Below are positions 25,301-38,346 of a stretch of 64,000 nucleotides of DNA, one piece after another. Each line of letters opens with the position of its first letter. Positions within the stretch are counted from its first letter, which is position 1. The notes beneath the pieces were generated by a model. It was not told the origin of the DNA. It was given only the letters and a program-made list of their open reading frames with translations, and did not search any database. A program made the position numbers and the translations under genes. Source of the DNA: Cocos nucifera. Lineage: Eukaryota; Streptophyta; Magnoliopsida; Arecales; Arecaceae. Where the stretch lies: the NCBI GenBank assembly GCA_006176705.1, contig QRFJ01000021.1, forward strand, positions 2,252,208 to 2,316,207, in the 5' to 3' direction.

Positions 25301-26778
25301 TGGGATAAGAATTGAAGACCTTTTTTTCTTTTTCTTCTTGAAAATATCATTTTAATATTATCCTTCTAAATATTAATATAATATTATATTAATATTATAC
25401 TAATATTTATATTAATATAATATAATATTTATATCAATATAAATATTATATTAATATTTATATAGATTTGAGTGCAAAAATGTGTGGTCTTATTAAGGGC
25501 ATAATATATATTTTATAAGTTTTTCCAAGAAAATGGATGCCCAATTAAACACAAATCATCCTGAAATGAGTCTTTTTTTCATAATCAATAAAATATATCA
25601 AAACTATATTTCTAAAGAAAGTAACTTCTCATGAATCAAACCCATAAAAAATCTAAGACTAGCAAAATATAATCTGATACACCAATCTGATCCTCATTTG
25701 GCCTATTATAAGTAGATTTGAGTTTAAACTAAATAGATTCAGATTATAAATATATCAATTTATTTAACTTTTTTAATATTTAGATCAAATTTAAGTTTTA
25801 AATATTTGATCTATTTAATTTTTTAATATTCAGATCGAGTTAAATTAAGTAAACTATTTAACTTATTTAAGACCTATTTAACCTATTTAAAACTTATTTA
25901 ATATGTTTCAACTCATTTAAAATCTGATTAATCTAATTTGATCTATTTAATAAATAAATTAAGCATGTCGGATTAGATTTTCTATTTAATAAATAAGTCA
26001 AATTAAGATTTAATTTTTTTTATCTATTTAATAAATAAGTTGAGTTCGGATTGATAATTTTTTATCTGACCCGCATTCAACCTATCCTATATCCGGTCTT
26101 ATTGACACTCCTAATAAAATTGTCGCCCATTTTAACTCAAATTATATGCTTGATGCCCACTTAAGAGGAAAAAATTATTGGTTAGAATATTCTGCTATGT
26201 ACCATAGACTATCTAATAAAAATTCTACACATCATCCTAAAAAATGAAACTTTTTTTCGTTCAAAATAGCTAAAGATATCAACTAGCTAACTATGGTTAA
26301 TAGTGAATCTTTTTTCTGCTCAAAATTTTTAATTAAGCTTGGATAATAGTAAACTTTTTTTTTCAATAATTGATGATGTTTTGATTTTTTATTGGATGGT
26401 CCAATAATTTTTTCTTAAAAGATGCTTATGAAAAAATTATATATTTTTTTCATCTGGAAGATTTTTGTTACTTGTTAGCAGGTAATTGTTGCCTTATTGT
26501 ATTTTTATAAGTTTGTATGAATTCCGTATATTTGCCTAGAAGAAAACCAACTTGCGAATTGGCTACCCAAGAAGGCTGACAAGGGGAGAGAGGCCATGTT
26601 CTAGCATGGTGGTTCGGGATCATTTGTCATAAATATGAGTGCATCCTGATAACGCGGTAATTCTAACCTGTTTCTCGAATTAAAAAACAAAAAAGATCGA
26701 CATGAAAATGATTAACTCAAGAATCAAATAATTTTTTTTATATATATATTTTTTATATATAATAACTATGATAATATA
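25301..26778. other. AT-rich intergenic region, no gene
   Basis: From about 25355 to 25470 the sequence is almost pure AT built from TAATATTA-like palindromes. Between 25690 and 26110 there are many short variants of a TATTTAA-containing phrase, ending in a stretch whose reverse complement begins TAGGAGTGTCAATAAGACCG. That resembles the ends of plant hAT-like elements, but no matching left end was found. Nothing coding was recognised. Confidence 0.5.
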
Positions 26779-27474
26779 TATTAGGGATAAATCTCGCTTC
26801 TACCAAAGTTCAGTCTAAAGCTTAGTCTAATGCAGCTGGTAATCATGGAAGAGTTTCAATCGAAAATTTTCTCCTTAGCAGCTAGATTTATTCAGTGGCC
26901 AAACTACTCAGCGGACAAACCAAGCCAAACTTCTCAACGGCCGAGCTTCAACCGAACCTCTTCAGCTGGCCGAACTTCTCAGCAGCCGAACTCCTTTCAG
27001 ACTCCTCCAACAATCGAGCTTCTACGAAAGCCGAACTCCTTCCGGTCTCCTCTAGCAGTTGGATTCCTATAGAAGCTGAACTCCTTCCGAACCATTCCTT
27101 CAGACGGATTCCTATAGACGATCCCACTACTGAACGGTTATAATTATTACGATAATTATGATTGTCATTTATTAAGACAATCACGATCGACATTTATCAG
27201 AACGGTTACGACAGTTATTAATCAAGGTAGTTACAACATGCTCCATCTATAAAAAGGACCCCCAAATATGTTTTCGAGAGATTTTTTTTTTCTTCCCGAA
27301 ACTCTGCCGAACTCCTCTCTGAGCACTCCATTTCTGTTAGCCAGAGCTAACTTGGGTCCTACCGGAACCGCCAACACCGACTCCGGAGAGGACTTTATTT
27401 TACAGATCACCGACGGCGATCTCATTTTCCTCGACTCTAACTTGATCCGACGTCAACCAAATTATGTACCAATA
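26779..27474 (+). repeat. 5' LTR of gag-only element, copy 1
   Basis: It matches 30655-31380 in order and content, starting with a GGATAAATCTCGC block and ending with a ...ACCAATA block. The interior carries repeated short motifs of the GCCGAACTCCTT type. A TATAAAAAGGACCC promoter-like motif lies at 27248 and recurs in the other two LTRs of this family in the window. Confidence 0.8.
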
Positions 27475-27569
27475 GAATTGGTGCTAGAGGAAGGGCCCTC
27501 TATTCTTGAGGTTTTCTTAATCTTAAAGAAGTGCTCAGCAGCGACCTAGAGTTCTTTTCGGAAAAAAAA

Positions 27570-29030
27570 ATGCCTCCTAGGAAAGCTTCGATCCGACGAT
27601 CAATGGCTTCTGCAGCCAGATCCTAACCAGATACATTAGTTCCCGCTCCAACTTCGGTAACTCAAGCTCCACCTACAGCCATAGTAAATTCAGAGCAGTT
27701 TAACCTACTGATGCAGCTGGTTAAGGGCCTCACCGAGATGGTGCAGGTCATGCGACAGCCCCCGATGGTAACTCCGCCAAGAAACCCGCCATCAGGTTGT
27801 TGTGAGTCGATCCCAAGGAAGAGCATTTGGGCTAGCATGCTCGTCGTCGCTGGGAAGGAAAAATAGAGAACAGAGGATCTAAGTTCGGATCATGGTTCTC
27901 CTCTGGAGGAGACATTCCCCATCTGTAGTTGGAAGCCCTCCAAAGTCTACGATTGAGACAACGTCCTCAATCACAAACTACGAAAGATGGACCGATGGAT
28001 TGAGAAGCTTGGCCACGTTGCCCCAGCTCACCATGACGACATCCGCATCGATCCTCCTTTCTTTCTTCGAATTATGCAAGAGTCCGTTCCACCGAACTTT
28101 AAGCTCCCTCAACTTGAAAGCTACGATGGAACCTCTAATACGATTGATCATCTGAAGGCCTTCCGAACTATGATGCTGCTTCATGGCACATCAGATGCCA
28201 TATTATGTCGAGCTTTTTCATCTACCTTAAAGAGAGCAGCAAAAAATTGGTACTCAGCATTGAAGTCGAGTATGATCTTCTCTTTTGATCAGATGAGCTA
28301 TCAGTTCATGGCTCACTTCGTCAGCAGTCGACGTCTGTGCCGAAGTTCGAATTTTTTGATGAATGTCAAGTAGAAGAAGGGAGAATCCATCTGGACTTAT
28401 GTCACCCTAATTAATGCTGCAGCATTGGAGGTCCGGAACCTGGACCAGTCTGTTGCAATGGCCATGCTCAAAGGCGGTCTTCAGAAGAACGATTTACTAT
28501 TTTTCCTGAAAAAGAAGTACCTTAGGAATTTTGCCGATCTACTAGCCCGGGCTGAGAAATATGCCCATGTGGAAGAAGCCTTTAAATTGAAGGATGAAGA
28601 AGTCGCAGGAGAGTGGTGGGCGGACGAGTCTAATAAACTCGCTATCGATGGAGGATCGAGTGAAGTTCGACCGCGCTCACGGACTCCTCCAAAGCGCAAG
28701 CGAGCCCGAACTCCTCAAGCTCGTCATCAAGGAACCCCGATGGAAGGGCACCAAGAAGTCCTCCTTCCGAAAGGTTCTGCAACTATGCCCCCTCAGTGCT
28801 TCTAAAGCTCAAGTTCTGATGAAAATTAAGAACCAGCTGCCAAGATCAGAAGAATTATGATCTCTCTCAAACAAGCGTGATTGAAGCAAGTACTGCCTCT
28901 ACCATCGTGACCATGGCCATGATACTGAAGAATGTATTTAGCTCTGAGATAAAATCGAGGAGCTCGTCAGGAGAGGCTAGCTAGGTCGGTTCCTCGAATG
29001 CCAGTCTGAAGCAAGAGAAGATTGATTGAG
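27570..29030 (+). pseudogene. Gypsy-type gag with in-frame stops
   Basis: The ATG at 27570 opens one frame that can be followed to about 28805. The Retrotrans_gag-like core includes VPPNFKLPQLESYDGTSN and DHLKAFRTMMLLHGTSDAI, then ESIWTYVTLINAAALEVRN and later LLARAEKYAHVEEAFKLKDE. Four stop codons interrupt this frame: TAA at 27624, then a TAG near 27868, a TGA near 27953 and TAG at 28371. After about 28800 the frame shifts. A zinc-knuckle-like motif, CLYHRDHGHDTEEC (C-X2-H-X4-H-X4-C), lies at about 28890-28935. Gag packages RNA in virus-like particles; this copy is dead. Confidence 0.85.
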
Positions 29031-29350
29031 GGTGCTACCATAGCCAGAACCACCAATGACAGAGGAACAATAGAAAGGTCGGTCGTCTCCCGTATCATCG
29101 ATGCCACGTCTGGGAGGAGCTTGGTACTTCGATGATCCATCATCTCCAGCGTCAAAGCTAAGAGGAGATCGCTCCAAATTATGTGATGATAAGGAAGAAG
29201 CAAAAACTATGTGATGACAGAAAAAACTATGTAAAAATTATGCAAAAAACTATACAAAAACTATGTGATGATAGAAAAGAAGCAGTCAATAGTGGCCATA
29301 TTAAGAACAGGAGGAGAACCTCGTCCTAACATGAGCTGGTCAAAGTTCTT

Positions 29351-29840
29351 CAACCTCGGCTAGAGATAAGATCTCTTTCAAGCGACCGTGACAATCTCGA
29401 CTAGAGATAAGATCTTTTTCGAGCGTCTGAGTCAACCTCGGCTAGAGATAAGATCTCTTTCGAGCGACCGAGTCAACCTCGATCAGAGATAAGATCTCTT
29501 TCGAGCTTTCGAGCTTCAACCTCGGTCAGAGATAAGATCTCTTCCGAGCGACCGTGATAATCTCGGCTAGAGATAAGATCTCTTCGAGCGACCGTGATAA
29601 TCTCGGCTAGAGATAAGATCTCTTCCGAGCATTCGAGTTAATCTCGGCTAGAGATAAGATCTCTTCCGAGCGATCGAGTCAACCTCGGTCAGAGATAAGA
29701 TCTCTTTCGAGCGTCTGAGCTTCAACCTCGGCTAGAGATAAAATCTCTTCCGAGTGATCGAGCCAATCTCGGCTAGAGATAAGATCTCTCCTAAGCGACC
29801 GAGTCAACCTCGGTTAGAGATAAGATCTCTCCCGAGCTTC
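29351..29840 (+). repeat. Array A: 12 units of about 40-43 bases around an inverted repeat
   Basis: Each unit reads approximately CAACCTCGGCTAGAGATAAG followed by ATCTCTTTCGAGCGACCGAGT. The core AGAGATAAGATCTCT is a perfect 6-base inverted repeat around a 3-base loop. Unit lengths and the tail after GAGC vary; the core is the best conserved part. Array B (62504-63452) in the second element copy has the same design. Confidence 0.9.
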
Positions 29841-29857
29841 AAAGATCTCATTCATTT

Positions 29858-30470
29858 AGGATGAGATGGGGGGAGAGGCCCTGTCAACGGTCCTTATGTG
29901 CCCCCACAGTCCGTTAGGAACAGGAGGAGAACCTCGTCTTAACGTGAGCAAAGTCGAAGGCCTCGTTCATTTTAGACGAGATGGGGGGAGAGGCCCTGAT
30001 AACGGTCCTTATGTACCCCCACAGTCTGTTAGAAACAGGAGGAGAATCTCGTCCTAACGTAAGCAAAGTTGAAGTTCTTGTTCATTTTAGATAAGATGGA
30101 GGGAGAGATCTTGACAATGGTCTTCATGTGGCCCCACAGTCCATTAGGAACAGGAGGAGAATCTCATCCTAACGTGAGCAAAGTCGAAGACCTCGTTCAT
30201 TTTAGACGAGATGGAGGGAGAGGCCCTGACAACGATCCTTATGTGCCCCCATAGTCCATTAGGAATAGGAGGAGAACCTCGTCCTAACGTGGCCCTTATG
30301 TGCCCCCACAGTCCGTTAGAAATAGGAGGAGAATCTCCTAATGTGAGCAAAATCGAAGATCTTGTTCATTTTAGACGAGATAGGGGGTCGTTAGGAATAG
30401 GAGGAGAACCTCATCCTAATGTGAGCAAAGTTGAAGATCTTGTCCATTTCGATCATTTTAGATGGGATGA
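29858..30470 (+). repeat. Array C: about five units of 114-118 bases
   Basis: Units begin near 29866, 29980, 30097 and 30209, followed by shortened copies. Each contains GGGAGAGGCCCTGA, TGCCCCCACAGTCCGTTAGG, a GGAGGAGAACCTCGTCCTAA phrase and GAGCAAAGTCGAAG. The last two phrases also occur once at about 29310-29345, just before array A. The array therefore probably grew from sequence already in the element. Confidence 0.9.
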
Positions 30471-30637
30471 GAGAAAAGGTCTTGAAGATGGCCCCATTGT
30501 GCTTGACAATAATAGGAGACAAGATCTCTTCCGAGATTCAACTATACTTTCAACCTTAACTAGAGAAACGTGCATAGTCTTGAAGAAAATTTCGACAGTC
30601 GTCTTTTTTGTACTCTCTTTTTTTGAATTTCGAACTC

Positions 30638-30654
30638 GAGAGTGGGGGGACTAT
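30638..30654 (+). other. Polypurine tract of gag-only element, copy 1
   Basis: GAGAGTGGGGGGACTAT immediately precedes the 3' LTR and fits the plus-strand priming site of an LTR retroelement. The second copy has GGGAGTGGGGGGACTAG in the same place. Confidence 0.7.
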
Positions 30655-31380
30655 TATTGAGGATAAATCTCGCTCCCATCAAAGTTCAGTCTGAAGCTTA
30701 GCCTAATGCAGCTGGTAAGCACGAAAGAGCTTCAATCGAAAATTCTCTTCCTAGCAGTCGGATTCATTCAGTGGCTGAACTACTCAGCGGCAGAGCTTTA
30801 GCCGAACCTCTTCAGTCGGCCGAATTTCTCAGCAACCGAACTCATTTCGGACTCCTTCAGTAGTCGAGCTTCTATGGAAGCTGAACTCCTTCCGGACTTC
30901 TCCAGCAGTCGAGCTTCTACGAAAGTCGAACTTCTTCCAGATTTCTCTAGCGGTTGGATTCCTATAGGACCCAAACTCCTTCCGAACCGTTCCTTCTGAT
31001 GGATTTCTACAGATGATCCCACTACTGAACGGTTATAATTATTACGATAATTATGATTGTCATTTATCAAGACAATCACGATCGATATTTATCAGGACGA
31101 TTACGACAGTCATTAATCAAGGCAGTTACAACAGGCTCCATCTATAAAAAGGACCCCCAGATATGTTTTTGAGAAATTTTTCTTCTCCTTTCCAAAACTC
31201 TGCCGAACTCTTCTCTGAGCACTCCATTTCTATTGGTTAGAGCTAACTTGACCATTAGAGGGTTCTACCGGAGTCGCCAACACCGACTCTAGAGAGGATT
31301 TTATTTTGTAGGTCACCGATGGTGATCTCATTTTTCTCGACTCCAGCTTGATCCGACGTCAATCAAATTCTGCACCAATA
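30655..31380 (+). repeat. 3' LTR of gag-only element, copy 1
   Basis: Direct copy of 26779-27474 with many substitutions and small indels. It includes the promoter-like TATAAAAAGGACCC at about 31143. Confidence 0.8.
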
Positions 31381-34347
31381 GTATGAATACAATATTTTTT
31401 TAGAATACTATTAATGTATCATGATGTAAAATGAGAACAAATATGATCTAAATAATATCCATCAACCATGTTATTTGGCATACATTGTTGGTAACTAATG
31501 TATGTATATAGTTTTGATTGAAGAAGTTCCCCCATGGTGGGATCAGGTTGGCGTGTGTTTGGAAAGTGTATTGGACATGGGCTTTTACATGGATCTTCAT
31601 GAACAAAATCAAGACTAATTTATAGTGAATAGGTTTTGTTGGGATCATAAGTTATCAAACCTTTTTTTCTTTTGGGTATGCTCGTGGATCTATACCATTT
31701 AGACTTGTAATAATCTAGGACTTCATCCAAAAAAGCTAGACGAAAGATATTATTTGGGTTCCCCCTTTATATATAAATACCTAAGATTTTTTCAACATCT
31801 ATTTATAAATATCATAATCAATTTATGGTCAACTATAATGAATCTACGCTGTAGTATCCTTTAGTTTTACATAGGTCATGGGTTAAGTTAACTCTAATAC
31901 CATTTATAACAATTCAGAATCTCATCTAAAAAAACTAATCGAAAGATATTATTTGAGATTCTTGATCCTATATAAGTACTCAAGATCTTCTTGATAAATA
32001 ATCGATATGAAACTAAATATATATCCGCACGGATCCTCATAAGATCTTATGAATCTCCATGCTTCTTTCATATGCATGTGCCAATATTGTTTATTTTTTT
32101 ATGTAAAATATAAGATATCATGTTATAATGTACTCCAGTGGATCTAGAAATAGATATATGCTCATTTTCAAAATTAATTATAAGCTATCCAAAGTTTAAG
32201 ATCTAAATTATTAAATATGATTCATATTAACAAAAAAAAGCCTTAAACCATTAGAATTCATGTATTTTGCTGGTCCCTAATATATATATATATATATATA
32301 TATAATTTAGTGATGCTAATTATACTTGTATGGTAGAATATATGATAGAGTACATAAAAATCCACTTTATAAATTATGGCCTACATATCTTAAAAAAATG
32401 ATAGATTTAAGTTCATAGGATTTTAATGATTAAATTATAATAAAACATAGTAGCATACTATTAATGCCATCCATTTTGATATTTAGTAGATAATTAGATC
32501 AAAGACTATAAAAATACATAAATTTTAGTTCCTAAACCTTTTAATAATATAAATTATGTTCAACAATTTGGATCTTTAATTTGGATGTCTTATAATTGAT
32601 TTTGAAGACTAGTGGATCCATTCTTTGGATCCAAGTATATAATAGCATATCTATATAACTTAAGTCGACATCCGACAGATGGCCATACACTCTTAGGATT
32701 TAATCCCCTCAAATGTGCGAGATCTGACTTTCATAAATCATTTAATCATCATAATTTAACTCAAGCAATGATAAAAAAAATTCTCTAATATCAAATAAAA
32801 ATAATAATAATATCTTCAATACTATTAACAAATTAAATAAAAATTTAAAATAATATCTATAAAATAATTTTGTTCGAACTAAAATTTGTCTAAGTTTTAT
32901 GCTCCTCACTGATCGATTTTCAGCCTAATAGGATCTTCTAGATATAAAAAATAAAAATAAAAAATAAAGGATGAGCTTTACGGGCTTAGTAAATTACCAA
33001 TCATCTTTGAGAGATCAAGCATAAATATTTTTTAAATATAATAATTAAGTAATAATATATATTAAGATAATTTTCTTTCATAAATATGCCATGCACATCA
33101 ATATAACATCAATACTTATTTTTATAACAATATCAACTTAATTTTTATATATTTCAAAAGAGCAATGAAAATAATTTTTATTCAAAATTTTATGTATCGA
33201 TGAATAAATATATTTTCTTTTTAGAGATCATATAATTTTAAGAAAAATCATCTCTTTTAAAATTATATCATGTAAAATATCATCATGCTTGATCCAATTT
33301 TTCTCAAATACTTATCATAAATAAATTTTTAATTTTAAAATTTAATAATTTTTATATATTTTATATACTAAAATCTAATTTTTAAACATGTAATTTTTAA
33401 ACATGCAAGTATATATAAAAAAAATAAATCTAAAGATAAAAAAAAACTTACCTATTGATCTGATCCAAAATTTTATGATCTTCTCAAACTGATCTCTAGA
33501 TCTGATGTTCTTCTAGTGTTGAAGACTCTAGTATATTAAATAATTTAATTAATTTTTAATTTTAAAATAATTAAGATAAATAAAAAATTTTTTAATCTAA
33601 TCTAGATCTTAGTCTAGCTTTTGAATCAATTTCTAAATTAGATTCATATGACGGGTTAACTTAGATCTAATTAAATTGGGTCCAAACCAATTAAATCAAT
33701 TAAACCACCTCTCTCTCCCTTCCTCTCTTTTTCTTTCTTTCTCTCTTCTTTCTTTTCCCCATTTCTTCTTTCTTTTTCTTTCTTTCCCCTGTTTCTTCTT
33801 TCTTTCTTCCATCTCCCGTCAAGACTGAAACCCATGATCTCCTCTCGGATTGTCATAATGGATGATCGGAGGATGGGAGCCAGCAATAAGACAGTCGGGC
33901 TGATTGAGGAGGGCAGTGTGACGATGAACGGAGACGGACGTGGTCAACCAAAGGTAACTAAGAACTCCACCAAAAGGAAAACAAAACTCTATCTTAGGGA
34001 CGGAAAGAAGAAAGAAGAAAAGAGAAAAGAGATTTACCGGCAACGGTGGTGGCGGTAGTGGCAAGAGCAGCCGATGGTTGAAATCGGCGTTCTTCCGCTT
34101 GAAGTCCCATGCCATAGGTAAGCTAAGGTTTATAGGATTAGGGTTTGTAGGAAGGTGGAAAAAGGAAGATGAGGATTTTTTGTGAGGGCTCTAGGAAGGA
34201 ATCTAGGGTTTAAATAAAGGAGGATTAGGATGAGATAACCTTATCCTCTTTGGATAAGGCCAATCTTACCAGCATAATCCATCCAACCTCATCCCCTCAT
34301 GACACAAATCAACTCGGAATAGGATTCTCTATTCTGACCGATCATGG

Positions 34348-34440
<93 letters not shown>

Positions 34441-34890
34441 TTTTTTAATTATTTGATGAAGTTGGCATTGGGTGCCGGTTTCTATTTGAACCGGTCTATG
34501 AGATTGGTCCTCACAATTTAAGCATACAATAGTATATCTATGTAAAATATTGGTTATATTTTATGTGAACCTTTATGCCAATCTACTTAGATTGTCAACT
34601 TTAGTGTCAGGAATGGAAAATAAACAATGATTATTGAATTATTAACTACAGAACACTTGGAAGACAAATAAGTAAACCACAAGAGAGAACAAAACTTTAT
34701 CATTATCGTTTTGTTTTGTTCTCCAACAGTACAATACCATGAACCATTAAAATATGGTTCCCTTAATACTAATTTATTATGAGGGCAAAGACTTGGCTAA
34801 CCATCCCTCTGCAAAGAAAAGGAAGATCTCATAAAGTCTACATAAGAAATGCATCACATGCACGTTACATTCTGATAGTTCTCTTCTTCT
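31381..34890. other. AT-rich, repeat-like intergenic region
   Basis: No gene was recognised. The sequence is strongly AT-rich with many small A/T runs. A CT-rich tract (about 33705-33815) precedes a more balanced segment (33820-34250) that reads like non-coding repeat. (AT)n lies at about 32279-32304. The 3' end of the DFR gene must lie in the last few hundred bases. Confidence 0.5.
34349..34436. repeat. Compound (TA)n(TG)n microsatellite
   Basis: About 50 bases of TA repeats run directly into about 36 bases of TG repeats, followed by a T-run. Confidence 0.9.
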
Positions 34891-34894
34891 CGAT

Positions 34895-37800
34895 TCATAT
34901 ATTGCCGCTGGCATGGCCTCTCTTTGTTGCAAGTGGTAGCAATCCTTTCTCCCTGCATGATTGGATAGCTCCTTCATACATATCCTCCAAGCTGTACTTG
35001 AATTCAAAGCCTAGCTCGGTAAGCTTTTTGGACGAGAAGTTGATTACTTCAGGGACCACATCGATGCCCTCAAACCTGTGCATGATGGCATACAAAAATG
35101 CAGCGAGGTTGATAAATAATTATTGGTTCTTAACGAGCTCTTAGGCTTCTCAATTCTAACTATTTTGTCCACAATACCAGGAGAAGAAAAAAAAAACACA
35201 CAAGTTTGCATGGCGGATGGAACTTACTCAGTAGGGACGTCATACTCGGGATACATTTCTCTCATCATCTTTGCAAGATCGGAGATGGTAATATCATGAG
35301 AAGAGCAAATGTATCTTCCCTTTGCTTCAGGGTGCTCAAATAAGAAGATATGAGCTCTGCAAAGATCATCCAAGTGGACAAACTGGATCGGATTCAAAAT
35401 TGAATAATGTGGTGTATTCCCTGCAAATTTATTTTTGGTTATAAAACTATAGTCCTTTCCAAAACAAGTTAAATAATGATTTTTTTTTTTCTGTCAAAAT
35501 AATTATATTAATTAGGGTTGTTTGAAATTAGTTTTGGTGGAGTAAGTTTTTGGGTAAAAAGATGCTGAAGGATTTTCAAATTTTACTTGCATGCATGAGA
35601 ATGTTCCATAACTGGTAAATCCCCTGTGCTGAGGTGGATCTCATGCAATCATACAGTGATGTCAACTACCGACGACGTGCCGGCAAGATGGATCCTCTCT
35701 GAACTCTGATTGGATCCGAATGCACACTGCATTCTCCCAGAAGGACAGTATGTTTGTCTTATGTCAAATGTGACCGTTGGAGCTAAAGCTGGCAAGCATG
35801 TTTAGCAGACTTGGGCAGCCGGGAGTACAACTTGAAGCGATCATATCTCGGTTAGATTCGGTGGAGGTTTCGAATAATTTGGTGCTCTTCCTCGTACCAT
35901 TACGGTTTAAAATTTCACGGCTACGCTGTTGAGACTCGTCCTTCTTAGTCCTGATAGGTAATATATTCATTTGATAATGGAACGAAAATTTTCTTTCTCT
36001 CTCTTTATATATATATATAAATTTTATATATTAATTAAATTATAAATTATATAGGACTCAAAAAAATTAAATAATATATTTTAATATATTATGGATGAAA
36101 TTCTATATTAATCATAAATGATATCAGAGAGAGAGAGAAGGTTAAATTCAAAGCGTACACGAAGATATTATGGGGATTGATTTATCCGTATATATATATG
36201 ATTTGTTTCGAAAAAATTAAATAATATATTTTTTTATTAATATTTTAGATTATTAAAAAAATAAAAATATTATTTTGTGGAAAAAATAAAAACAGTTGAA
36301 GAAAAATAATTGGTGGGCCCTGAAAACCAAAGGATGCCCGGTCATCTCATCTCGGAGCATTCCAGCGGTCGCTTTCAATCACCTGCCGGTCTGTTTATCA
36401 TGCAAGGACGAGTGGTTGGTCAGGATGGGCTGGTCCGCGAGACACGGACTGCGGGGTGATATGTAATTAATTAATTGCGCCTCCCCGGCTGGTCGTACCA
36501 GAAATGAAACCGGATAGAGCACGCTTAACCGTCAACTTGACTTTGTACGGAAGCTTCATAGGTTACAATGGTTGTCCTCGTCAAGCCATGATGAAAGGAA
36601 CAATTTTCATATCAACAAATTAATGGCAAGTTACGCACGTCACAGAGCAAGTTGCGTTATCCATCAGATATTTTTTTAACCCAGAAAAAAAAAAGATTGG
36701 AGGTCACTATCAATCTAATTAACTATTCTCGTGTTAAATATTATAATAAGAGATCAACCATACTTGTTATCAGGGCTAGTGCCGTCAGCATGCTGGGGGG
36801 CATGGTGGGCATGATGAATGGCCCATTGACCAAGGTTGGTATGATGCTGATGAAATCCAAATTGTTCTTGTCACAGAAGTCCCATGCAGCTTTCTCCGCC
36901 AAAGTTTTCGAAACGAAGTACATCTATAATGCATAAAAAGGAAGAAAGTTAATTGGAACGTGTGTATATATATATATATGCTGCAAATTCTTATAATCTA
37001 TGGGCTATACTTACCCAGCCAGTCATTTTCTTGGCCCTGCAGAAGTCCACATCGCTCCACGAATCCTCATCATACGCTGGCTTCCGGTGTTCATGAACAG
37101 CTACGGTTCCTGCTGAGGATGTGAAGACCGCTCTCCTAACAGTCCTTGCCTTGGCGCACGATTTTAAGAGATTCAACATACCATCAATTGTTGGTTTGAT
37201 AACTTCATTCTGAGAGAACCAAATGCATCATTTAGAGACTAATGATGCTTACTAACTAGGAAAACGACAAAACACAAATCTAAGCTAGCTGGTCCAACAT
37301 ATAGTGAATGGTCGCTAGTTTCTTATGTCCACTAGGCCAACCTAACCAAATAATTTGTCTCAATGATAAATTGTTTGTCCCACTTAAAGTTTCAAAATTT
37401 TAAGTGAAAGTCTGAAGAGAGCTGGTTGGCAGGGGACGTCAAAACACTAAAAGAAGTTCATCATCTATTGCGGAACTCGTTTCCAGGTGTAACTGTATTT
37501 TATTTCATCAAGTCCTTGGACTCAGCTATCCTTTAGCTGCACCTTGCACCCACATCCTGCAACATTTCCATCCACCTATATTCAATAATAAATCTAAGGT
37601 GGTTCATACCTTCCTCTAATTCATAAAAAAAATTTGAGTATAAGACGTCTATTTTTTGATGGATAAATATCATATAAAAATTAATAAATTTTTTCACCGA
37701 TCAACTTATCCGTATTCTTATATTTCTCTAGATAGATAAATTATTTTTCTATGAATAACATTTATCCACTAACTGGGAGGAAAGTCTTACCCACTTAGGA

Positions 37801-38293
37801 GGTGGGTAAATCATTTTTCCATCAGCCAAGAAAATAAGTTTTTTATACTTACTATATTTCTCAAAATATAGAGATAAAATAAAATAATAATCATGAATTT
37901 TAGTAGCATGCCTTGTTTAACTAAAACAAACTTTAATCTATGCTCGAAAAAAAAAAAAAAGAAAGAAAGAAAATTCTCACCTCAGGATCTGAGGATTCAA
38001 AGTCCATCGGCGTGGCAACATGGAAGACGCCGACACATCCTTGGATGGGCTCGTCAAAGCTCCCTTCATCAAGGAGGTCAGCTTTCCATAGGGTCAGCCT
38101 GGTGCTAGCGTTTGGAAGATCCAGCAAATGCTTCACCTTCTTCATGTTCTCTGCCACAATTTTAGTTACTCAGTCTCCTGGGAGTTAAAAATTAAGTGAT
38201 TGCTTAATTAAAGCAGCAAATGAGATATGCTTGTCCTGCTTCCTGCGAGATTAATTAGAGATGGGAATTGCTATCTAGATAAATACAGTACGA

Positions 38294-38346
<53 letters not shown>

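Larger units (their letters stand above)
26779..31380 (+). mobile_element. Non-autonomous gypsy-like LTR element with gag but no pol (TR-GAG-like), copy 1
   Basis: Two direct LTRs (26779-27474 and 30655-31380) enclose a gypsy-type gag pseudogene, two tandem arrays and a polypurine tract. No protease, reverse transcriptase, RNase H or integrase motif is visible in the 3.2 kb between the LTRs. Such elements are known in plants as TR-GAG elements and are mobilised in trans. The LTR ends are inferred from LTR-LTR similarity. They read TATTAGG and TATTGAGG instead of canonical TG, and no convincing target-site duplication was found. A second copy of the same organisation starts at 61129 on the other strand. 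Confidence 0.8.

Noticed and set aside
26774..31385. Target-site duplication of gag-only element copy 1
   Set aside because: ATATA precedes the 5' LTR and GTATG follows the 3' LTR. They do not match, so no duplication is claimed.
34250..34456. Open frame through the (TA)n(TG)n repeat
   Set aside because: The peptide is only the translation of the dinucleotide repeat.
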